From assembly GCA_012840085.1 (NCBI GenBank), contig DUMB01000006.1:1-64000 (forward strand): a stretch of DNA of 64,000 nt, read 5' to 3'. Of this stretch, positions 35,518-46,306 are shown in pieces. This stretch comes from Clostridiaceae bacterium. GTDB taxonomy: Bacteria > Bacillota > Clostridia > Acetivibrionales > DUMB01. The stretch's first letter is position 1; each line of letters starts with the position of its first letter. The position numbers and the translations under genes are program-made. Under the pieces are notes generated by a model. The model searched no databases and had not been told where the DNA came from. It was given only the letters and a program-made list of their open reading frames with translations.

Positions 35518-37446
35518 ATGAGTGAGAATATATTAAATATTTATGAACACAGTTTGCTTTATGTAATACCGGCGGGAATGTATAAAGTGGAAGAGCTGCA
35601 TTCCCTTTTGAGAAATCATCCTGAAGTGAGGTTTGTTTCTTTTGCCGGGATAGATTTAAGAGGCAATGATACCGATGAGAAAATTCCGGTGAGTGTCTTT
35701 CTAAATGATATCGAGGACTTTCTCAGTGGAGGTATACAGACTGACGGGTCAAGTGTTGTACTGCCGGGAATAGCAACGCTTAACGACGGAAAGGTTGACC
35801 TTGTTGCAGATACTTCGGTTAACTGGTATGTAGATTATAATCTTGAACATGTTATGAGCGAAAACAATTTGCCTGTTGGAACTCTCAGAATTCCTTCTTT
35901 TCTGGTACACAACGGAAGGAAAGTTGATTCACGCTCCATTCTTCAAAGAGCCATTGATAATTTCAAGACTGAAATAGTGAAACTTCTCAGGGAAAACCCG
36001 CAGTCTGCCAAGGATATTGGCATTTCTCCTGATGATATAGCGGAAATACGGCTTACAACAGCTACTGAGCTGGAATTCTGGGTAAAAACACCCGGAGACA
36101 AAGCTGTATTGGAAGAGCTGTCCGTTTCCCAGGCTTTACAGGAGCAGTACTGGAAGAGGACAAAAGGAGCCGTTCGGACTGCCCTGGAAAAATCACTGAT
36201 GATTCTTGAAAAGTACGGACTGAACCCTGAGATGGGACATAAGGAAGTCGGGGGGGTAAAAGCCAGAGTAGAAGGCGGCGGAGTGCTCAACCATATAATG
36301 GAGCAGCTTGAGATTGACTGGAAATTTGCCCAGGCCATGCAGGCTGCAGACAATGAATTAATGGCCAGGATACTTATAAAGGAAACTTTCAGAAGGCACG
36401 GACTGGAAGTTACCTTTATGGCTAAACCAATAGAAGGTGTTGCAGGAAGCGGAGAACACATCCATGTAAATGCTGTTGCCAAACTGAAAAACGGAAAGAT
36501 GATAAATCTTTTTGCCCCAACTGATATGAAGAATGATTTCCTTAGCCCAATAGGATGGGGGGCATTAATGGGCCTTTTGAAAAACTATGAAGTGGTGAAT
36601 CCCTTTATAACGTCAAGCAATGATGCATTTAACAGGCTTAAGCCGGGGTTTGAGGCACCAACCTGTATAGTGGCTTCCATCGGAAAGGATGCTGAAACAC
36701 CGTCAAGAAACAGAACTGTTTTGGTGGGACTTATAAAAGACATGGAAAACCCGCTTTCGCTTAGACTGGAAATAAGGTCCCCGAATCCGCACACCAATAC
36801 TTATCTTGCTGTAGCCTCCATATTCCAGGCTATGCTGGACGGTATAAAGTATGCAGTAAGATCAGGAAAAGCATCAAAGGAATTGGAGAAAGAGTTCTCA
36901 AAAAATGCAGGTGATGAGAGCGACTATCTTGAAAAAGACAGGGCTTACAGAAGCGAGGAAGATGTATTTGAGTATTATGATGAGGAAGAGAGAAACAGGC
37001 TTTTTGGAACTCCTCCTGCAACGGTTTGGGAGAACCTTTCAGCCATATCTAAGAATCCGCAGAAAGAATCAGTGTTAATGCAGGGAGGAGTTTTTGAAAG
37101 GGATATTCTCAACTCTTATATAAAGGCCATAAGCCTTCAGTGGACAATGGAACTGAGCGAACGCATACTGCATGAGAATTCCGAGTTTATAAGGAGCTGT
37201 AAAAAACTTCATGACAAAGAGAAGTATACCGATTATGATGAAATGATGTGGGACAAGATAGATAAATTAAGACATGAATTGATGAAGGATTCACTTGAAC
37301 AAAAGTCTCTGTTTACCAGAATAAGAAATGCCATTGAGGAAAGGGAATATGAGACGGTATCAAAACTGCAGGTAGAAATGGCTGAAAAAATAACACAACT
37401 CCAAAAAATGTATTCAATATATAAGAGAAACATTATGGAGTTGTGA
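35518..37446 (+). CDS. Large glutamine synthetase (GSI-like catalytic core with C-terminal extension)
   Basis: 642 residues, against about 440-470 for standard GlnA. The core has GSI-type motifs: ATELEFWVKT (metal Glu), GSGEHIHVNA, NRLKPGFEAPTC and LEIRSPNPHTNTYLAVASI. The last ~170 residues are a charged, helical, coiled-coil-rich extension. The enzyme would make glutamine from glutamate, ammonia and ATP; activity on other substrates is possible. Such long forms are often labelled type III in Clostridia, but the motifs are nearer to GSI. It is wedged between uvrB and uvrA without an SOS box of its own. GGAGGT supports the ATG at 35518. Confidence 0.8.
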   Translation: MSENILNIYEHSLLYVIPAGMYKVEELHSLLRNHPEVRFVSFAGIDLRGNDTDEKIPVSVFLNDIEDFLSGGIQTDGSSVVLPGIATLNDGKVDLVADTSVNWYVDYNLEHVMSENNLPVGTLRIPSFLVHNGRKVDSRSILQRAIDNFKTEIVKLLRENPQSAKDIGISPDDIAEIRLTTATELEFWVKTPGDKAVLEELSVSQALQEQYWKRTKGAVRTALEKSLMILEKYGLNPEMGHKEVGGVKARVEGGGVLNHIMEQLEIDWKFAQAMQAADNELMARILIKETFRRHGLEVTFMAKPIEGVAGSGEHIHVNAVAKLKNGKMINLFAPTDMKNDFLSPIGWGALMGLLKNYEVVNPFITSSNDAFNRLKPGFEAPTCIVASIGKDAETPSRNRTVLVGLIKDMENPLSLRLEIRSPNPHTNTYLAVASIFQAMLDGIKYAVRSGKASKELEKEFSKNAGDESDYLEKDRAYRSEEDVFEYYDEEERNRLFGTPPATVWENLSAISKNPQKESVLMQGGVFERDILNSYIKAISLQWTMELSERILHENSEFIRSCKKLHDKEKYTDYDEMMWDKIDKLRHELMKDSLEQKSLFTRIRNAIEEREYETVSKLQVEMAEKITQLQKMYSIYKRNIMEL

Positions 37447-37476
37447 TTAGATAGTTATAAAAACATTGATGGGACC

Positions 37477-37520
37477 ATTATAGAAACACTATAGAAACAT
37501 TATAGAAACATTATAGAAAC
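37477..37520. repeat. Four tandem copies of an 11-base unit
   Basis: ATTATAGAAAC occurs four times head to tail (one copy has ACT for ATT). The 11-base period is about one turn of the helix, and the run ends just before the uvrA LexA box. Confidence 0.7.
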
Positions 37521-37527
37521 ACATGGA

Positions 37528-37567
37528 CGAACAAATGTTTGAAATTTGTTTGCAATTTGTGTATAAT
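37528..37567 (+). promoter_or_regulatory. uvrA promoter with LexA box
   Basis: CGAACAAATGTTTG at 37528-37541 fits the LexA consensus at all but the last base. The -35 TTGAAA (37539-37544) overlaps its right half and the -10 TATAAT (37562-37567) follows after 17 bases. Confidence 0.75.
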
Positions 37568-37689
37568 ATACTAGGTAAACTAAAAAAGAATTTTTGAATT
37601 TAGTTATATTGATTTTTATATATTGACTTAATTACATTGAATAGTACTGTTTGACATTTTGTAGAACAAAGTGTCAAATTTATTTATTG

Positions 37690-37790
37690 ATTTTTCCGTT
37701 GCGGTCTTGCGGGATTTATTCCCGGAAGCCGCATTTGCCTGTTTGAACAGCAAATAAAAGGCAGCCGCAACATGGCAATAATTAATATTT
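37690..37790. repeat. Repeat unit in the uvrA leader, related to the 41-kb array
   Basis: TCTTGCGGGATTTATTCCCGGAA and the hairpin-forming stretch TGCCTGTTTG...AAAAGGCAG resemble units at 40978-41240. It lies between the uvrA promoter and start codon, so it would be in the 5' leader of the message. Confidence 0.45.
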
Positions 37791-37819
37791 TGTGTGAAAA
37801 TTTGTAGGTGAGTGTAAAC

Positions 37820-40645
37820 GTGGCAAGAGATAACATTTATATAAAAGGTGCAAGAGAACATAATTTAAAAAACATAGACATTGAGATACCCAGGGGAAAG
37901 TTTGTGGTAATTACAGGCTTAAGTGGTTCGGGCAAGTCCTCTCTTGCTTTTGACACCATATATGCAGAAGGACAGAGGCGCTATATGGAATCGCTTTCTT
38001 CATATGCAAGACAATTTCTCGGACAAATGGAAAAACCGGATGTGGATTATATTGAAGGACTTTCGCCTGCAATTTCAATAGATCAGAAGACCACCAGCAA
38101 AAATCCAAGGTCTACGGTAGGTACTGTAACTGAGATATATGATTACTTGAGGCTGCTATATGCCAGAATTGGCACACCTCATTGCCATATTTGCGGTAAG
38201 GAAATTGCCCAGCAGACTGTTGACCAGATGGTAGACCAGATAATGGCACTGGAAGAGGGAACCAGAATACAGCTTCTTGCCCCGGTGGTCAGAGGAAGAA
38301 AAGGTGAGTACCACAAACTTATAGAGGACACAAGAAAGAGCGGCTATGTCAGGATCAGAGTTGATGGCACAATTGTAGATATTAATGAAGAAATAAATCT
38401 TGATAAAAACAAAAAGCACACAATTGAGATTGTTGTGGACAGGCTTATTGTCAGACCTGATATTCAAAAAAGGCTCACAGATTCCATTGAGACTGTTTTG
38501 CGCCTCAGCGGAGGTATTCTTCTTGTAGATGTAATAGGAAAGGGCGAGCTTCTTTTTAATCAGAACTTTTCCTGCAGTGACTGTGGTATCAGTATAGAAG
38601 AGCTGACTCCAAGGATGTTTTCATTTAACAATCCTTATGGAGCTTGTCCTGTTTGCAGCGGTTTGGGTACTTTTATGAAGATAGACCCTGACCTGGTTAT
38701 TGACCGTTCAAAGTCTCTTATTGATGGAGCAATAAAAGCAGGCGGATGGAATATAGATAAAGAGGACAGCTATTCCAGGATGTATTTGGACGCACTGGCA
38801 AAGCACTATAAGTTTAAGCTCACTACTCCTTTTGAAAAGCTGCCGCCCCATATTGTTGACATAATATTATATGGTACAAAGGGCGAAAAGATAAAAGTAG
38901 AATACAGTAAGGATTTTGGAAGCGGTTCATTTATGGCGCCATTTGAAGGCATAATTAATACTATTGAGCGCCGCTATAAAGAAACCCAGTCGGAAAGCCA
39001 GAAAGAGTATTATGAAGAATTCATGAGCACTTACACATGCCCTGAATGTAAAGGTGCAAGGCTGAAAAAGGAAAGTCTTGCAGTTACAATATGCAATAAA
39101 AATATTTATGAGATTACATGTATGCCTGTTTCAGAGGTAAAAGCATTCTTTGACAACATTGATATTACAGAGCGGCAAAGGCTTGTAGCTCACCGTATAC
39201 TTAAAGAAATTAATGAAAGACTTGGATTTCTTATAGACGTGGGGTTGGACTATCTGACATTGTCGCGTTCATCCAGTACCTTATCCGGCGGTGAAGCGCA
39301 GAGAATCAGGCTTGCAACGCAGATAGGATCAGGACTTGTGGGTGTATTGTATATTTTGGACGAACCGAGCATAGGCCTGCACCAAAGAGATAATGAAAGG
39401 CTTCTAAAGACTCTCAAAAAACTGAGGGATCTGGGAAACACACTTATTGTTGTTGAGCATGATGAGGATACAATGTATGCAGCCGACCATATAATTGATA
39501 TGGGTCCGGGAGCTGGGGTTCACGGCGGATATGTTGTTGTGGAAGGCGACATTAACAAAGTAAAAGAATGTGAACAGTCACTTACAGGTCAGTATCTCAG
39601 CGGAAGAAAGAAAATTGAAATTCCTGCCCAAAGAAGGAAACCCAACGGCAAATGGCTTGAGATAGTTGGAGCAAGAGAAAACAATCTGAAAAATATAAAC
39701 GTAAAAATACCCCTTGGAACACTGGTGTGTGTTACAGGTGTATCAGGCTCGGGAAAAAGCTCTCTTGTCAACGAGATTCTGTATAATAAGCTGGCAGCAG
39801 AGCTGAACAGAGCCAGGACAAGAGCAGGAGAGCACGACTTTATAAAAGGAATTGAGTATCTGGACAAGGTTATCAATATAGACCAGTCCCCAATAGGGAG
39901 GACACCGAGGTCCAATCCGGCAACATATACGGGATTGTTTGACCATATCAGAGAGGTGTTTGCAAACACTACTGAGGCTAAGGTAAGGGGATACAATCCG
40001 GGACGTTTCAGCTTTAATGTGCGAGGCGGCCGGTGTGAGGCCTGCTGCGGTGACGGTATTGTAAAAATTGAAATGCATTTTCTACCTGATGTTTACGTGC
40101 CCTGTGAAGTTTGTAAAGGTAAAAGATATAACAGAGAGACCCTTGAAGTAAAGTATAAAGATAAGAATATTAACGATATTCTTAATATGACGGTAGAGGA
40201 TGCGCTGGAATTTTTCAAGAACATTCCGAAAATACAGAGAAAGCTGCAAACTCTTTATGATGTCGGTCTTGGTTATATTAAGGTGGGACAGCCGTCCACT
40301 ACTTTGTCAGGTGGAGAAGCTCAGCGTGTGAAGCTGGCCACTGAACTTTCCAGACGAAGTACCGGCAAGACTCTTTATATATTGGATGAACCGACTACAG
40401 GCCTTCACATTGCTGATGTCCACAGGCTTATAGATATTCTTCAAAGGCTTACTGAATCCGGCAACACTGTTGTAGTAATAGAGCACAACCTTGATGTAAT
40501 AAAAACAGCGGATTATATCATTGACCTTGGTCCTGAAGGCGGAGATAAAGGCGGATATGTTATTGCAGAAGGTACACCTGAGCAGGTGGCGGAAAATAAA
40601 CAGTCATATACAGGTCAATTCCTTAAAAAGATATTAAAAGAATAA
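37820..40645 (+). CDS. uvrA: Excinuclease ABC subunit A
   Basis: 941 residues. Two ABC ATPase halves are present: Walker [15 protein letters not shown] near 35 and [14 protein letters not shown] near 640; signatures [16 protein letters not shown] and [16 protein letters not shown]. Zinc clusters include CSDCG...CPVCSG and [27 protein letters not shown], the latter in the damage-sensing region. UvrA finds bulky DNA lesions and loads UvrB. The GTG at 37820 is taken as the start because AGGTGAG lies 8 bases upstream and the alignment to other UvrA proteins begins with [17 protein letters not shown]. Confidence 0.97.
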   Translation: MARDNIYIKGAREHNLKNIDIEIPRGKFVVITGLSGSGKSSLAFDTIYAEGQRRYMESLSSYARQFLGQMEKPDVDYIEGLSPAISIDQKTTSKNPRSTVGTVTEIYDYLRLLYARIGTPHCHICGKEIAQQTVDQMVDQIMALEEGTRIQLLAPVVRGRKGEYHKLIEDTRKSGYVRIRVDGTIVDINEEINLDKNKKHTIEIVVDRLIVRPDIQKRLTDSIETVLRLSGGILLVDVIGKGELLFNQNFSCSDCGISIEELTPRMFSFNNPYGACPVCSGLGTFMKIDPDLVIDRSKSLIDGAIKAGGWNIDKEDSYSRMYLDALAKHYKFKLTTPFEKLPPHIVDIILYGTKGEKIKVEYSKDFGSGSFMAPFEGIINTIERRYKETQSESQKEYYEEFMSTYTCPECKGARLKKESLAVTICNKNIYEITCMPVSEVKAFFDNIDITERQRLVAHRILKEINERLGFLIDVGLDYLTLSRSSSTLSGGEAQRIRLATQIGSGLVGVLYILDEPSIGLHQRDNERLLKTLKKLRDLGNTLIVVEHDEDTMYAADHIIDMGPGAGVHGGYVVVEGDINKVKECEQSLTGQYLSGRKKIEIPAQRRKPNGKWLEIVGARENNLKNINVKIPLGTLVCVTGVSGSGKSSLVNEILYNKLAAELNRARTRAGEHDFIKGIEYLDKVINIDQSPIGRTPRSNPATYTGLFDHIREVFANTTEAKVRGYNPGRFSFNVRGGRCEACCGDGIVKIEMHFLPDVYVPCEVCKGKRYNRETLEVKYKDKNINDILNMTVEDALEFFKNIPKIQRKLQTLYDVGLGYIKVGQPSTTLSGGEAQRVKLATELSRRSTGKTLYILDEPTTGLHIADVHRLIDILQRLTESGNTVVVIEHNLDVIKTADYIIDLGPEGGDKGGYVIAEGTPEQVAENKQSYTGQFLKKILKE

Positions 40646-40739
40646 AGAAAATATTAAAGGCATAAAGATATTAAAGGCAAGCAAGACTGGGGTGAAATAA
40701 ACCCAGTCTCGTGCTGATTTTAGCTTGAAAGGTTTTACG

Positions 40740-40862
40740 TTAATTTGAATCGCAATATCCTCCGAAGCCATCAAATAAAAGAAGGAATACCAGTATAAAG
40801 AATAATATGGAGCAATTGTTGTTAAAAAGTCCGGCAAAAGGACTATATCCTTTGTTACCCAT
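40740..40862 (-). CDS. 40-residue YjcZ-like small membrane protein
   Basis: MGNKGYSPFAGLFNNNC followed by a strongly hydrophobic helix (SILFFILVFLLLF) and the tail DGFGGYCDSN. An excellent AGAGGAGG site precedes the ATG. Small Gly/Tyr-rich proteins with one such helix occur in many Firmicutes, often as spore-coat or sporulation proteins of the YjcZ type. The match is by shape only. Convergent with uvrA, 94 bases from its stop. Confidence 0.65.
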   Translation of the reverse strand: MGNKGYSPFAGLFNNNCSILFFILVFLLLFDGFGGYCDSN

Positions 40863-40977
40863 GAAGATACCTCCTCTTTTCGGCAATAAATTTGCTGTGT
40901 TGGTATATAATATTCTTTTTAAGTAAAATCTGTGACATATGGAATTCAATATCTGAAACCAGATTCTTTCGCTGTGG

Positions 40978-41240
40978 CCTTGCGGGATAATTTTCGAAAG
41001 CTCCAATGCGGCAGCATATTACCTTGCAGAATTTATTTCTGAAAGCTTCAATGCCGCAGTTTATTGCCTTGCAGAATATATTTCCGAAAACTGTAACGTG
41101 CAAGTTAATATTCAAGCTTTGCTTGAATATTATGCATAACTGCCTGATTGTGAAGCAAACAAAAGGCAGGGCATTAAAAAAACTTAATTGCCATGCTGCG
41201 GTATTGCAGAATTTATTTCCGAAAACTGCAACATAGCAGC
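40978..41240. repeat. Repeat array with a 45-bp period upstream of clpE
   Basis: CCTTGC(A/G)G(A/G)AT followed by TTATTTC(T/C)GAAA recurs at 40978, 41022, 41067 and 41202; the last gap is three periods (135). Between them sits a hairpin, ACTGCCTGATTG...AAAAGGCAG (about 41138-41168), and a 9-bp stem TATTCAAGC...GCTTGAATA (41109-41130). A 76-codon frame crosses it because 45 is a multiple of three, giving a 15-residue pattern (ALQNIFPKT); I do not think it is a gene. Confidence 0.65.
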
Positions 41241-41519
41241 TTATATATGCATAGAATTGAATATGATAATAGTAATCCTGGCAATAAATATTAAGTATAA
41301 ATACGTTATTTTGCTATAATTATTTGGGTAAATATTTTATGGAGAGATGATAGGTTAGACCTGAAGATTTTTATGTGCTATACTAAAAAGTATAAAATAC
41401 CAAATTACGGATTTATATACGGAATAAGTATTTGCATAGCACTATAATGACATATATACTATGGTTAAGTAATTAATTATAACTGATAATTATAACTGAT
41501 TCGCGGTTATGGACAGGAG

Positions 41520-43868
41520 ATGACAACTATGATGCTGTGTTCTATTTGTAAGGAAAATTATGCGGTAGTTTTTATCACTAAAATAATAGATGGGAAACAG
41601 ACTCAGGAAGGATTGTGCCTTTCATGTGCAAAAAAGCAGGGCATTGCGCCCATTAACCAGTTGATTGAGCAAACAGGCATGACTGATGATGATATAGTTA
41701 ATCTAAATAAACAGGTTGGAGATTTTTTTGAGAACTTGGACATTGATGAAATAGGAAACGATTTAAATACCACGCAAAGTCCCGGTTTTACTGATGGTGG
41801 GAATCCTTTTTTTAATTTTATTAACAGAGCATTTCCCAAGAATGGGTCAGCTGGCAATACATCAGCAGGACGAAAAGACCATGATGAGGATAAAGACGGG
41901 CGAAATGGAACCAAGGTTAAAACTCAGGAAAAGAAAGGTAAAAAGAGGAGATACCTTGATACGTATGGCTCTAACCTCACAGACATGGCAAGAGATAATA
42001 AAATTGACCGCGTAATAGGAAGACAGGCGGAGATTGACAGAGTTATACAAATTTTAAACAGGAGGACAAAGAATAATCCAGTACTTGTAGGCGAGCCGGG
42101 AGTTGGAAAGACTGCCATTGCTGAAGGCCTGGCAGTAAAGATTGCCAACCGTCAGGTTCCTGCCAAATTGTTAAATTCAGAGATATATTTACTTGATATG
42201 ACAAGTATTGTAGCAGGAACGCAGTTCAGAGGCCAGTTTGAGAGCAGGATGAAAGGAATAATTGAAGAGGCCAAAAACCTTGGAAACATAATACTTGTGA
42301 TAGATGAGCTTCATAATATTATGGGAGCAGGTGAAGCCGAGGGGGCGATGAATGCCGCCAATATCCTGAAACCTGCACTTACAAGAGGAGAAATACAGGT
42401 AATTGGTGCTACTACTCTCAATGAATACAGAAAGTACATTGAGAAAGATTCTGCCCTTGAGAGAAGATTCCAACCTGTAATGGTTGAGGAACCTTCTGTG
42501 GAAGAGACAATCGAAATTCTTAAAGGGATAAAGGATTATTATGAAAACTATCACAGGGTTAAGATATCTGACGAAGTAATTAAGGCAGCTGTTATATTTG
42601 CAGAAAGGTATATAACCGACAGATTTCTGCCTGATAAAGCTATAGATGTTATAGACGAGGCGGGATCCATGGTAAACCTGAAAAACGTTACCCTGGTGGA
42701 ATTGGATCTGTTGAAAGAAGAACTTAAGAAAGTTCAGGAGGAAAAGGAATCAGCTGTATCTGCAGATTCTATAGAAGATTACCAAAAAGCTGCTGACCTG
42801 AAAGTTCGTGAATGCAAACTGATTGAAAAGATAAAGAGCATTGAGGAGAAAAGCAAGGATATAGAACTTACTGTAGATGATGTGGCTCATGTAATTGAAT
42901 CATGGACCAAAATCCCGGTTCAAAAGTTGACTGAAGTTGAAGCGCAAAAGCTTTTAAATCTGGAGGAAAGATTGCATAAGCGTGTTATTGGGCAGGATCA
43001 AGCTGTCAGCAGTATAGCAAAGGCAATAAGAAGAAGCAGATCAGGATTCAGAAAGAAAAAGAGACCGGCTTCATTTATATTTGTCGGACCTACGGGTGTT
43101 GGAAAAACTGAACTTGTCAAGGCTCTTGCCGAAGAATTGTTTGGCAGTGAGGAAGCCCTCATACGGCTTGATATGTCTGAATACATGGAGAAACACACAG
43201 TTTCCAAGCTCATTGGTTCACCACCGGGATATGTGGGATACGATGATGGCGGACAACTGACAGAAAAGGTTAGAAGAAAGCCATATTCAGTAATATTGTT
43301 GGACGAAATTGAAAAAGCGCATCCCGATGTATTTAACATGCTGCTGCAGATACTTGAAGACGGTAGACTCACGGACAGTCACGGAAAAGTGGTAAGCTTC
43401 GAGAATACTATAGTGGTTATGACGTCTAATGCCGGCACAAGCCTTAAAGCTAATGGTATTGGTTTTGGAAATGAAGGATATCAAGCCATGGAGAATAGAA
43501 TTCGCGAAGTAATGAAGGAAACTTTCCGTCCGGAGTTCCTCAATAGAATAGACGATATAATAATTTTCAACGAGTTAAGCAAAGATGAGCTTAAACAAAT
43601 AATTGACCTGATGCTCAATGAGATTCTGGAAGAAGTTGAAGCCAAGGACATGAAAATTACAATTACAGATGCAGCCAAAGAGTTCATTCTTGAGAAAGGT
43701 TATGATCCTAAATACGGAGCAAGACCTATAAGGAGAACGATACAGAAGTTTATTGAGGATAAACTGGCAGAACAGTATCTCAGAGGCGCAATCAGGGAAG
43801 GAAACAATATTGTGATTGATGTTGAAAATGGGGAAATAGTATTTAAGAAAGCAGAAAGCGGGATTTAA
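41520..43868 (+). CDS. clpE: ClpE-like AAA+ unfoldase (Clp protease ATPase with zinc finger)
   Basis: 782 residues. The N-terminus has a C7xxC10...C33xxC36 zinc finger (CSICKEN, CLSCAKK), which marks ClpE rather than ClpC. Next come the first AAA+ module ([15 protein letters not shown]), a short coiled-coil middle domain with a UVR-like motif (about 400-440) and the second AAA+ module ([20 protein letters not shown]). It unfolds proteins for ClpP, mainly after heat or stress. No clear CtsR operator (GGTCAAA repeats) was seen upstream. The start has GGACAGGAG. No mcsA or mcsB lies next to it. Confidence 0.9.
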   Translation: MTTMMLCSICKENYAVVFITKIIDGKQTQEGLCLSCAKKQGIAPINQLIEQTGMTDDDIVNLNKQVGDFFENLDIDEIGNDLNTTQSPGFTDGGNPFFNFINRAFPKNGSAGNTSAGRKDHDEDKDGRNGTKVKTQEKKGKKRRYLDTYGSNLTDMARDNKIDRVIGRQAEIDRVIQILNRRTKNNPVLVGEPGVGKTAIAEGLAVKIANRQVPAKLLNSEIYLLDMTSIVAGTQFRGQFESRMKGIIEEAKNLGNIILVIDELHNIMGAGEAEGAMNAANILKPALTRGEIQVIGATTLNEYRKYIEKDSALERRFQPVMVEEPSVEETIEILKGIKDYYENYHRVKISDEVIKAAVIFAERYITDRFLPDKAIDVIDEAGSMVNLKNVTLVELDLLKEELKKVQEEKESAVSADSIEDYQKAADLKVRECKLIEKIKSIEEKSKDIELTVDDVAHVIESWTKIPVQKLTEVEAQKLLNLEERLHKRVIGQDQAVSSIAKAIRRSRSGFRKKKRPASFIFVGPTGVGKTELVKALAEELFGSEEALIRLDMSEYMEKHTVSKLIGSPPGYVGYDDGGQLTEKVRRKPYSVILLDEIEKAHPDVFNMLLQILEDGRLTDSHGKVVSFENTIVVMTSNAGTSLKANGIGFGNEGYQAMENRIREVMKETFRPEFLNRIDDIIIFNELSKDELKQIIDLMLNEILEEVEAKDMKITITDAAKEFILEKGYDPKYGARPIRRTIQKFIEDKLAEQYLRGAIREGNNIVIDVENGEIVFKKAESGI

Positions 43869-43942
43869 AATATTTTTAAATTACAAAAAAAATAATTAAT
43901 TTAAATATTTTTATTATTAAAAAAATTTATTTTTTAAAAAAG

Positions 43943-43970
43943 GACAGGCAAGATGCAGCCTGTCTCTTTT
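43943..43970 (+). terminator. clpE terminator
   Basis: GACAGGC (43943-43949) pairs with GCCTGTC (43958-43964), followed by TCTTTT and preceded by an A-run. It stands in a very AT-rich 255-base gap. Confidence 0.85.
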
Positions 43971-44123
43971 GATGCTGAAAAGAAAATAGCTGAATAATGT
44001 GAAAACTTTAACATGAATTATTATGCAATAAAAAAATGGTTGCCATATTGTTATTTTAAATATAAAATGTTATAATGGAAATGTTTTTGCGTTATTTATT
44101 TTAATAGATGAGGAGCTGATTTT

Positions 44124-46214
44124 ATGCAGTACAGTATCTACTTTTTCATTGTAGTATCAATTATTATTTCCGCATTGTCTTTTATTTATGCGGCTGTTCT
44201 ACATAGGTGGGTAAAAAAGCAGCCATCTTCAAATAAGCGAATTGCGGAGGTAGGAGGATTAATCAGACAGGGAGCTGATACCTTCTTAAAGAAGGAATAT
44301 ACAGTCCTTGCGAAGTTTGCCGGCGTTATCGCTCTTTTGATACTAATCTTCTTGCCAACTCCAATTTGGAAGGGCACTTTTACCACTAACCTTACAATGG
44401 CCATTGCATATATATGCGGTACAATTTTTTCCGGAATTGCAGGGGTTATTGGTATGCGTGTTGCAACCCTTGCTAATGTAAAGACAGCAGAAGCAGCGCA
44501 AAAAGGAATTAAGCCTTCTTTCCTGTGCGGCTTCAGAGGCGGTGCTGTAATGGGTATGGCAGTTGTTGGCAGCACATTATTGGGTGTTGCACTTGTTCTG
44601 CTACTTACCAATGACACTACACCGTTGTTAGGCTTCAGCTTTGGCGCAAGCTCAATGGCTCTGTTTGCAAAAGCTGGTGGAGGAATTTATACAAAAACAG
44701 CTGATGTCAGTGCTGACCTGGTTGGTAAGGTTGAACTCGGAATTCCTGAAGACGATCCGAGGAATCCTGCTGTTATCGCTGACAATGTTGGCGACAATGT
44801 AGGTGACGTCGCCGGTATGGGTGCAGATTTGTTTGACTCAAACGTTGCTTCTATGGCAGCTGCACTTGTAATGGGTATTTCTCTTGACAGGGTTTCCGGT
44901 GGTATGGTCAATGCCTCAATGGTGCTTTGCTATGCAGCATCTGGTTTGCTTGCATCAATTATTGGTGTTGCTATGGCACGTATGGGTAAGAACGGAGATC
45001 CTACCAAAGCATTAAATAACAGTACATATATTACTACTGCTATTTTTGCTGTATTAACTGCTATTGCAACTTGGATTTTCAATTTCCAATGGCGTATCTG
45101 GGGCGCAAGTATAATAGGCCTGGCCGTTGGTGTTATTGTAGGAATTGCAACCGACTACTTCACAAATGACAATAAGAAACCGGTTCAACAGGTTGCAAAG
45201 GCTTCCGAATCAGGTCCTGCATTCACAATTTTGTCTGGCGTTTCTTATGGCTTTATCAGCACACTTCCTGCTCTCGTTGGAATTGCAATTTCAGCTCTCC
45301 TCGCATACAAAATTTGCGAACCTATAGGACCAGGTTATGCAATGTTTGGTATCTCAATGGCTGCAGTAGGTATGCTTTCAATTGTAGGAATGATTATTTC
45401 AAATGACGCTTACGGCCCGATTGTTGACAATGCCAGAGGACTTGCAGAAATGGGCGGTTTAGGCGAAGATGTTATTGAGATTGCAGATACACTCGACAGC
45501 GCAGGAAATACCGTTAAAGCTGTTACAAAAGGTTTTGCAATCGGTGCGGCAGGTCTGACTGTTATCTCACTGCTTGGTGCTTTCATCAGCGAGGTAAATG
45601 TTGCTGCTGCAGAACATAATTTACAAGGTATAACAGGATTTGACATTGTCAACCCCGTTGTATTCTTTGGCTTGCTTGTTGGAACAGCGGTACCTGCAGT
45701 ATTTTCTGCAATGTTAATGCTGGGTGTTGACCGCAATGCTCAAAGAATGGTTGCTGAGATTCACCGCCAGTTTAATGAGATTGTAGGTCTCAAGGAAGGA
45801 AAAGAAGGCGTTGTTCCTGAATACAGCAAATGTATAGAAATTGCTACAAATGGTGCATTAAAAGAGTTAATTCCAGCCGGATTGGTGGCAATAGTTATTA
45901 CGCTCCTTGTTGGCTTTATCGGTGGAGTAGAAGCCATAGGAGGATACCTTGCAGGTAATATTGTTACCGGTTTGCTGTTAGCACTGTTTATGAGTAACTC
46001 AGGAGGATTGTGGGACAATTCCAAGAAATATGTTGAAGCCGGAAATAACGGAGGAAAAGGCTCAGTGGCTCACAAGGCTGCGGTAGTTGGTGATACTGTA
46101 GGCGATCCGTTCAAGGATACTGCAGGTCCATCCATAAATACACAGATTACAGTTGTTTCTCTGGTTTCTTCACTGATGTCAACAATTTTCCTGACAATGT
46201 CATTGTTTAAATAA
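44124..46214 (+). CDS. hppA: Membrane-bound, ion-pumping pyrophosphatase
   Basis: 696 residues with about 16 membrane helices. The pyrophosphate site reads DVSADLVGKVELGIPEDDPRNP, followed by VIADNVGDNVGDVAGMGADLFD. The segment GNTVKAVTKGFAIG has Lys and Thr at the positions that decide potassium need (Ala and Gly in the K+-dependent class), so this should be a potassium-independent, proton-pumping enzyme. It conserves energy from pyrophosphate made by biosynthesis, common in anaerobes. Its ATG has GAGGAG upstream. Confidence 0.95.
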   Translation: MQYSIYFFIVVSIIISALSFIYAAVLHRWVKKQPSSNKRIAEVGGLIRQGADTFLKKEYTVLAKFAGVIALLILIFLPTPIWKGTFTTNLTMAIAYICGTIFSGIAGVIGMRVATLANVKTAEAAQKGIKPSFLCGFRGGAVMGMAVVGSTLLGVALVLLLTNDTTPLLGFSFGASSMALFAKAGGGIYTKTADVSADLVGKVELGIPEDDPRNPAVIADNVGDNVGDVAGMGADLFDSNVASMAAALVMGISLDRVSGGMVNASMVLCYAASGLLASIIGVAMARMGKNGDPTKALNNSTYITTAIFAVLTAIATWIFNFQWRIWGASIIGLAVGVIVGIATDYFTNDNKKPVQQVAKASESGPAFTILSGVSYGFISTLPALVGIAISALLAYKICEPIGPGYAMFGISMAAVGMLSIVGMIISNDAYGPIVDNARGLAEMGGLGEDVIEIADTLDSAGNTVKAVTKGFAIGAAGLTVISLLGAFISEVNVAAAEHNLQGITGFDIVNPVVFFGLLVGTAVPAVFSAMLMLGVDRNAQRMVAEIHRQFNEIVGLKEGKEGVVPEYSKCIEIATNGALKELIPAGLVAIVITLLVGFIGGVEAIGGYLAGNIVTGLLLALFMSNSGGLWDNSKKYVEAGNNGGKGSVAHKAAVVGDTVGDPFKDTAGPSINTQITVVSLVSSLMSTIFLTMSLFK

Positions 46215-46251
46215 TTGCTTAAATAAAGATTGAAAGATTGAATAGAGAATT

Positions 46252-46292
46252 AACAGCCCATCAGCAGCTTTCGCTAATGACGGGCTGTTTTT
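46252..46292 (+). terminator. hppA terminator
   Basis: AACAGCCC (46252-46259) pairs with GGGCTGTT (46282-46289 region) with extra pairing inside, followed by TTTTATT. Confidence 0.8.
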
Positions 46293-46306
46293 ATTATAGG
46301 CTGTTT

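Noticed and set aside
41006-41236. 76-codon frame with a 15-residue repeat (ALQNIFPKT)
   Set aside because: The pattern follows from the 45-bp DNA repeat; there is no ribosome binding site and the composition is not protein-like.
41520-43868. Calling the gene clpC
   Set aside because: The two-pair cysteine zinc finger at the N-terminus replaces the ClpC N-domain, and no ctsR-mcsA-mcsB genes are adjacent.
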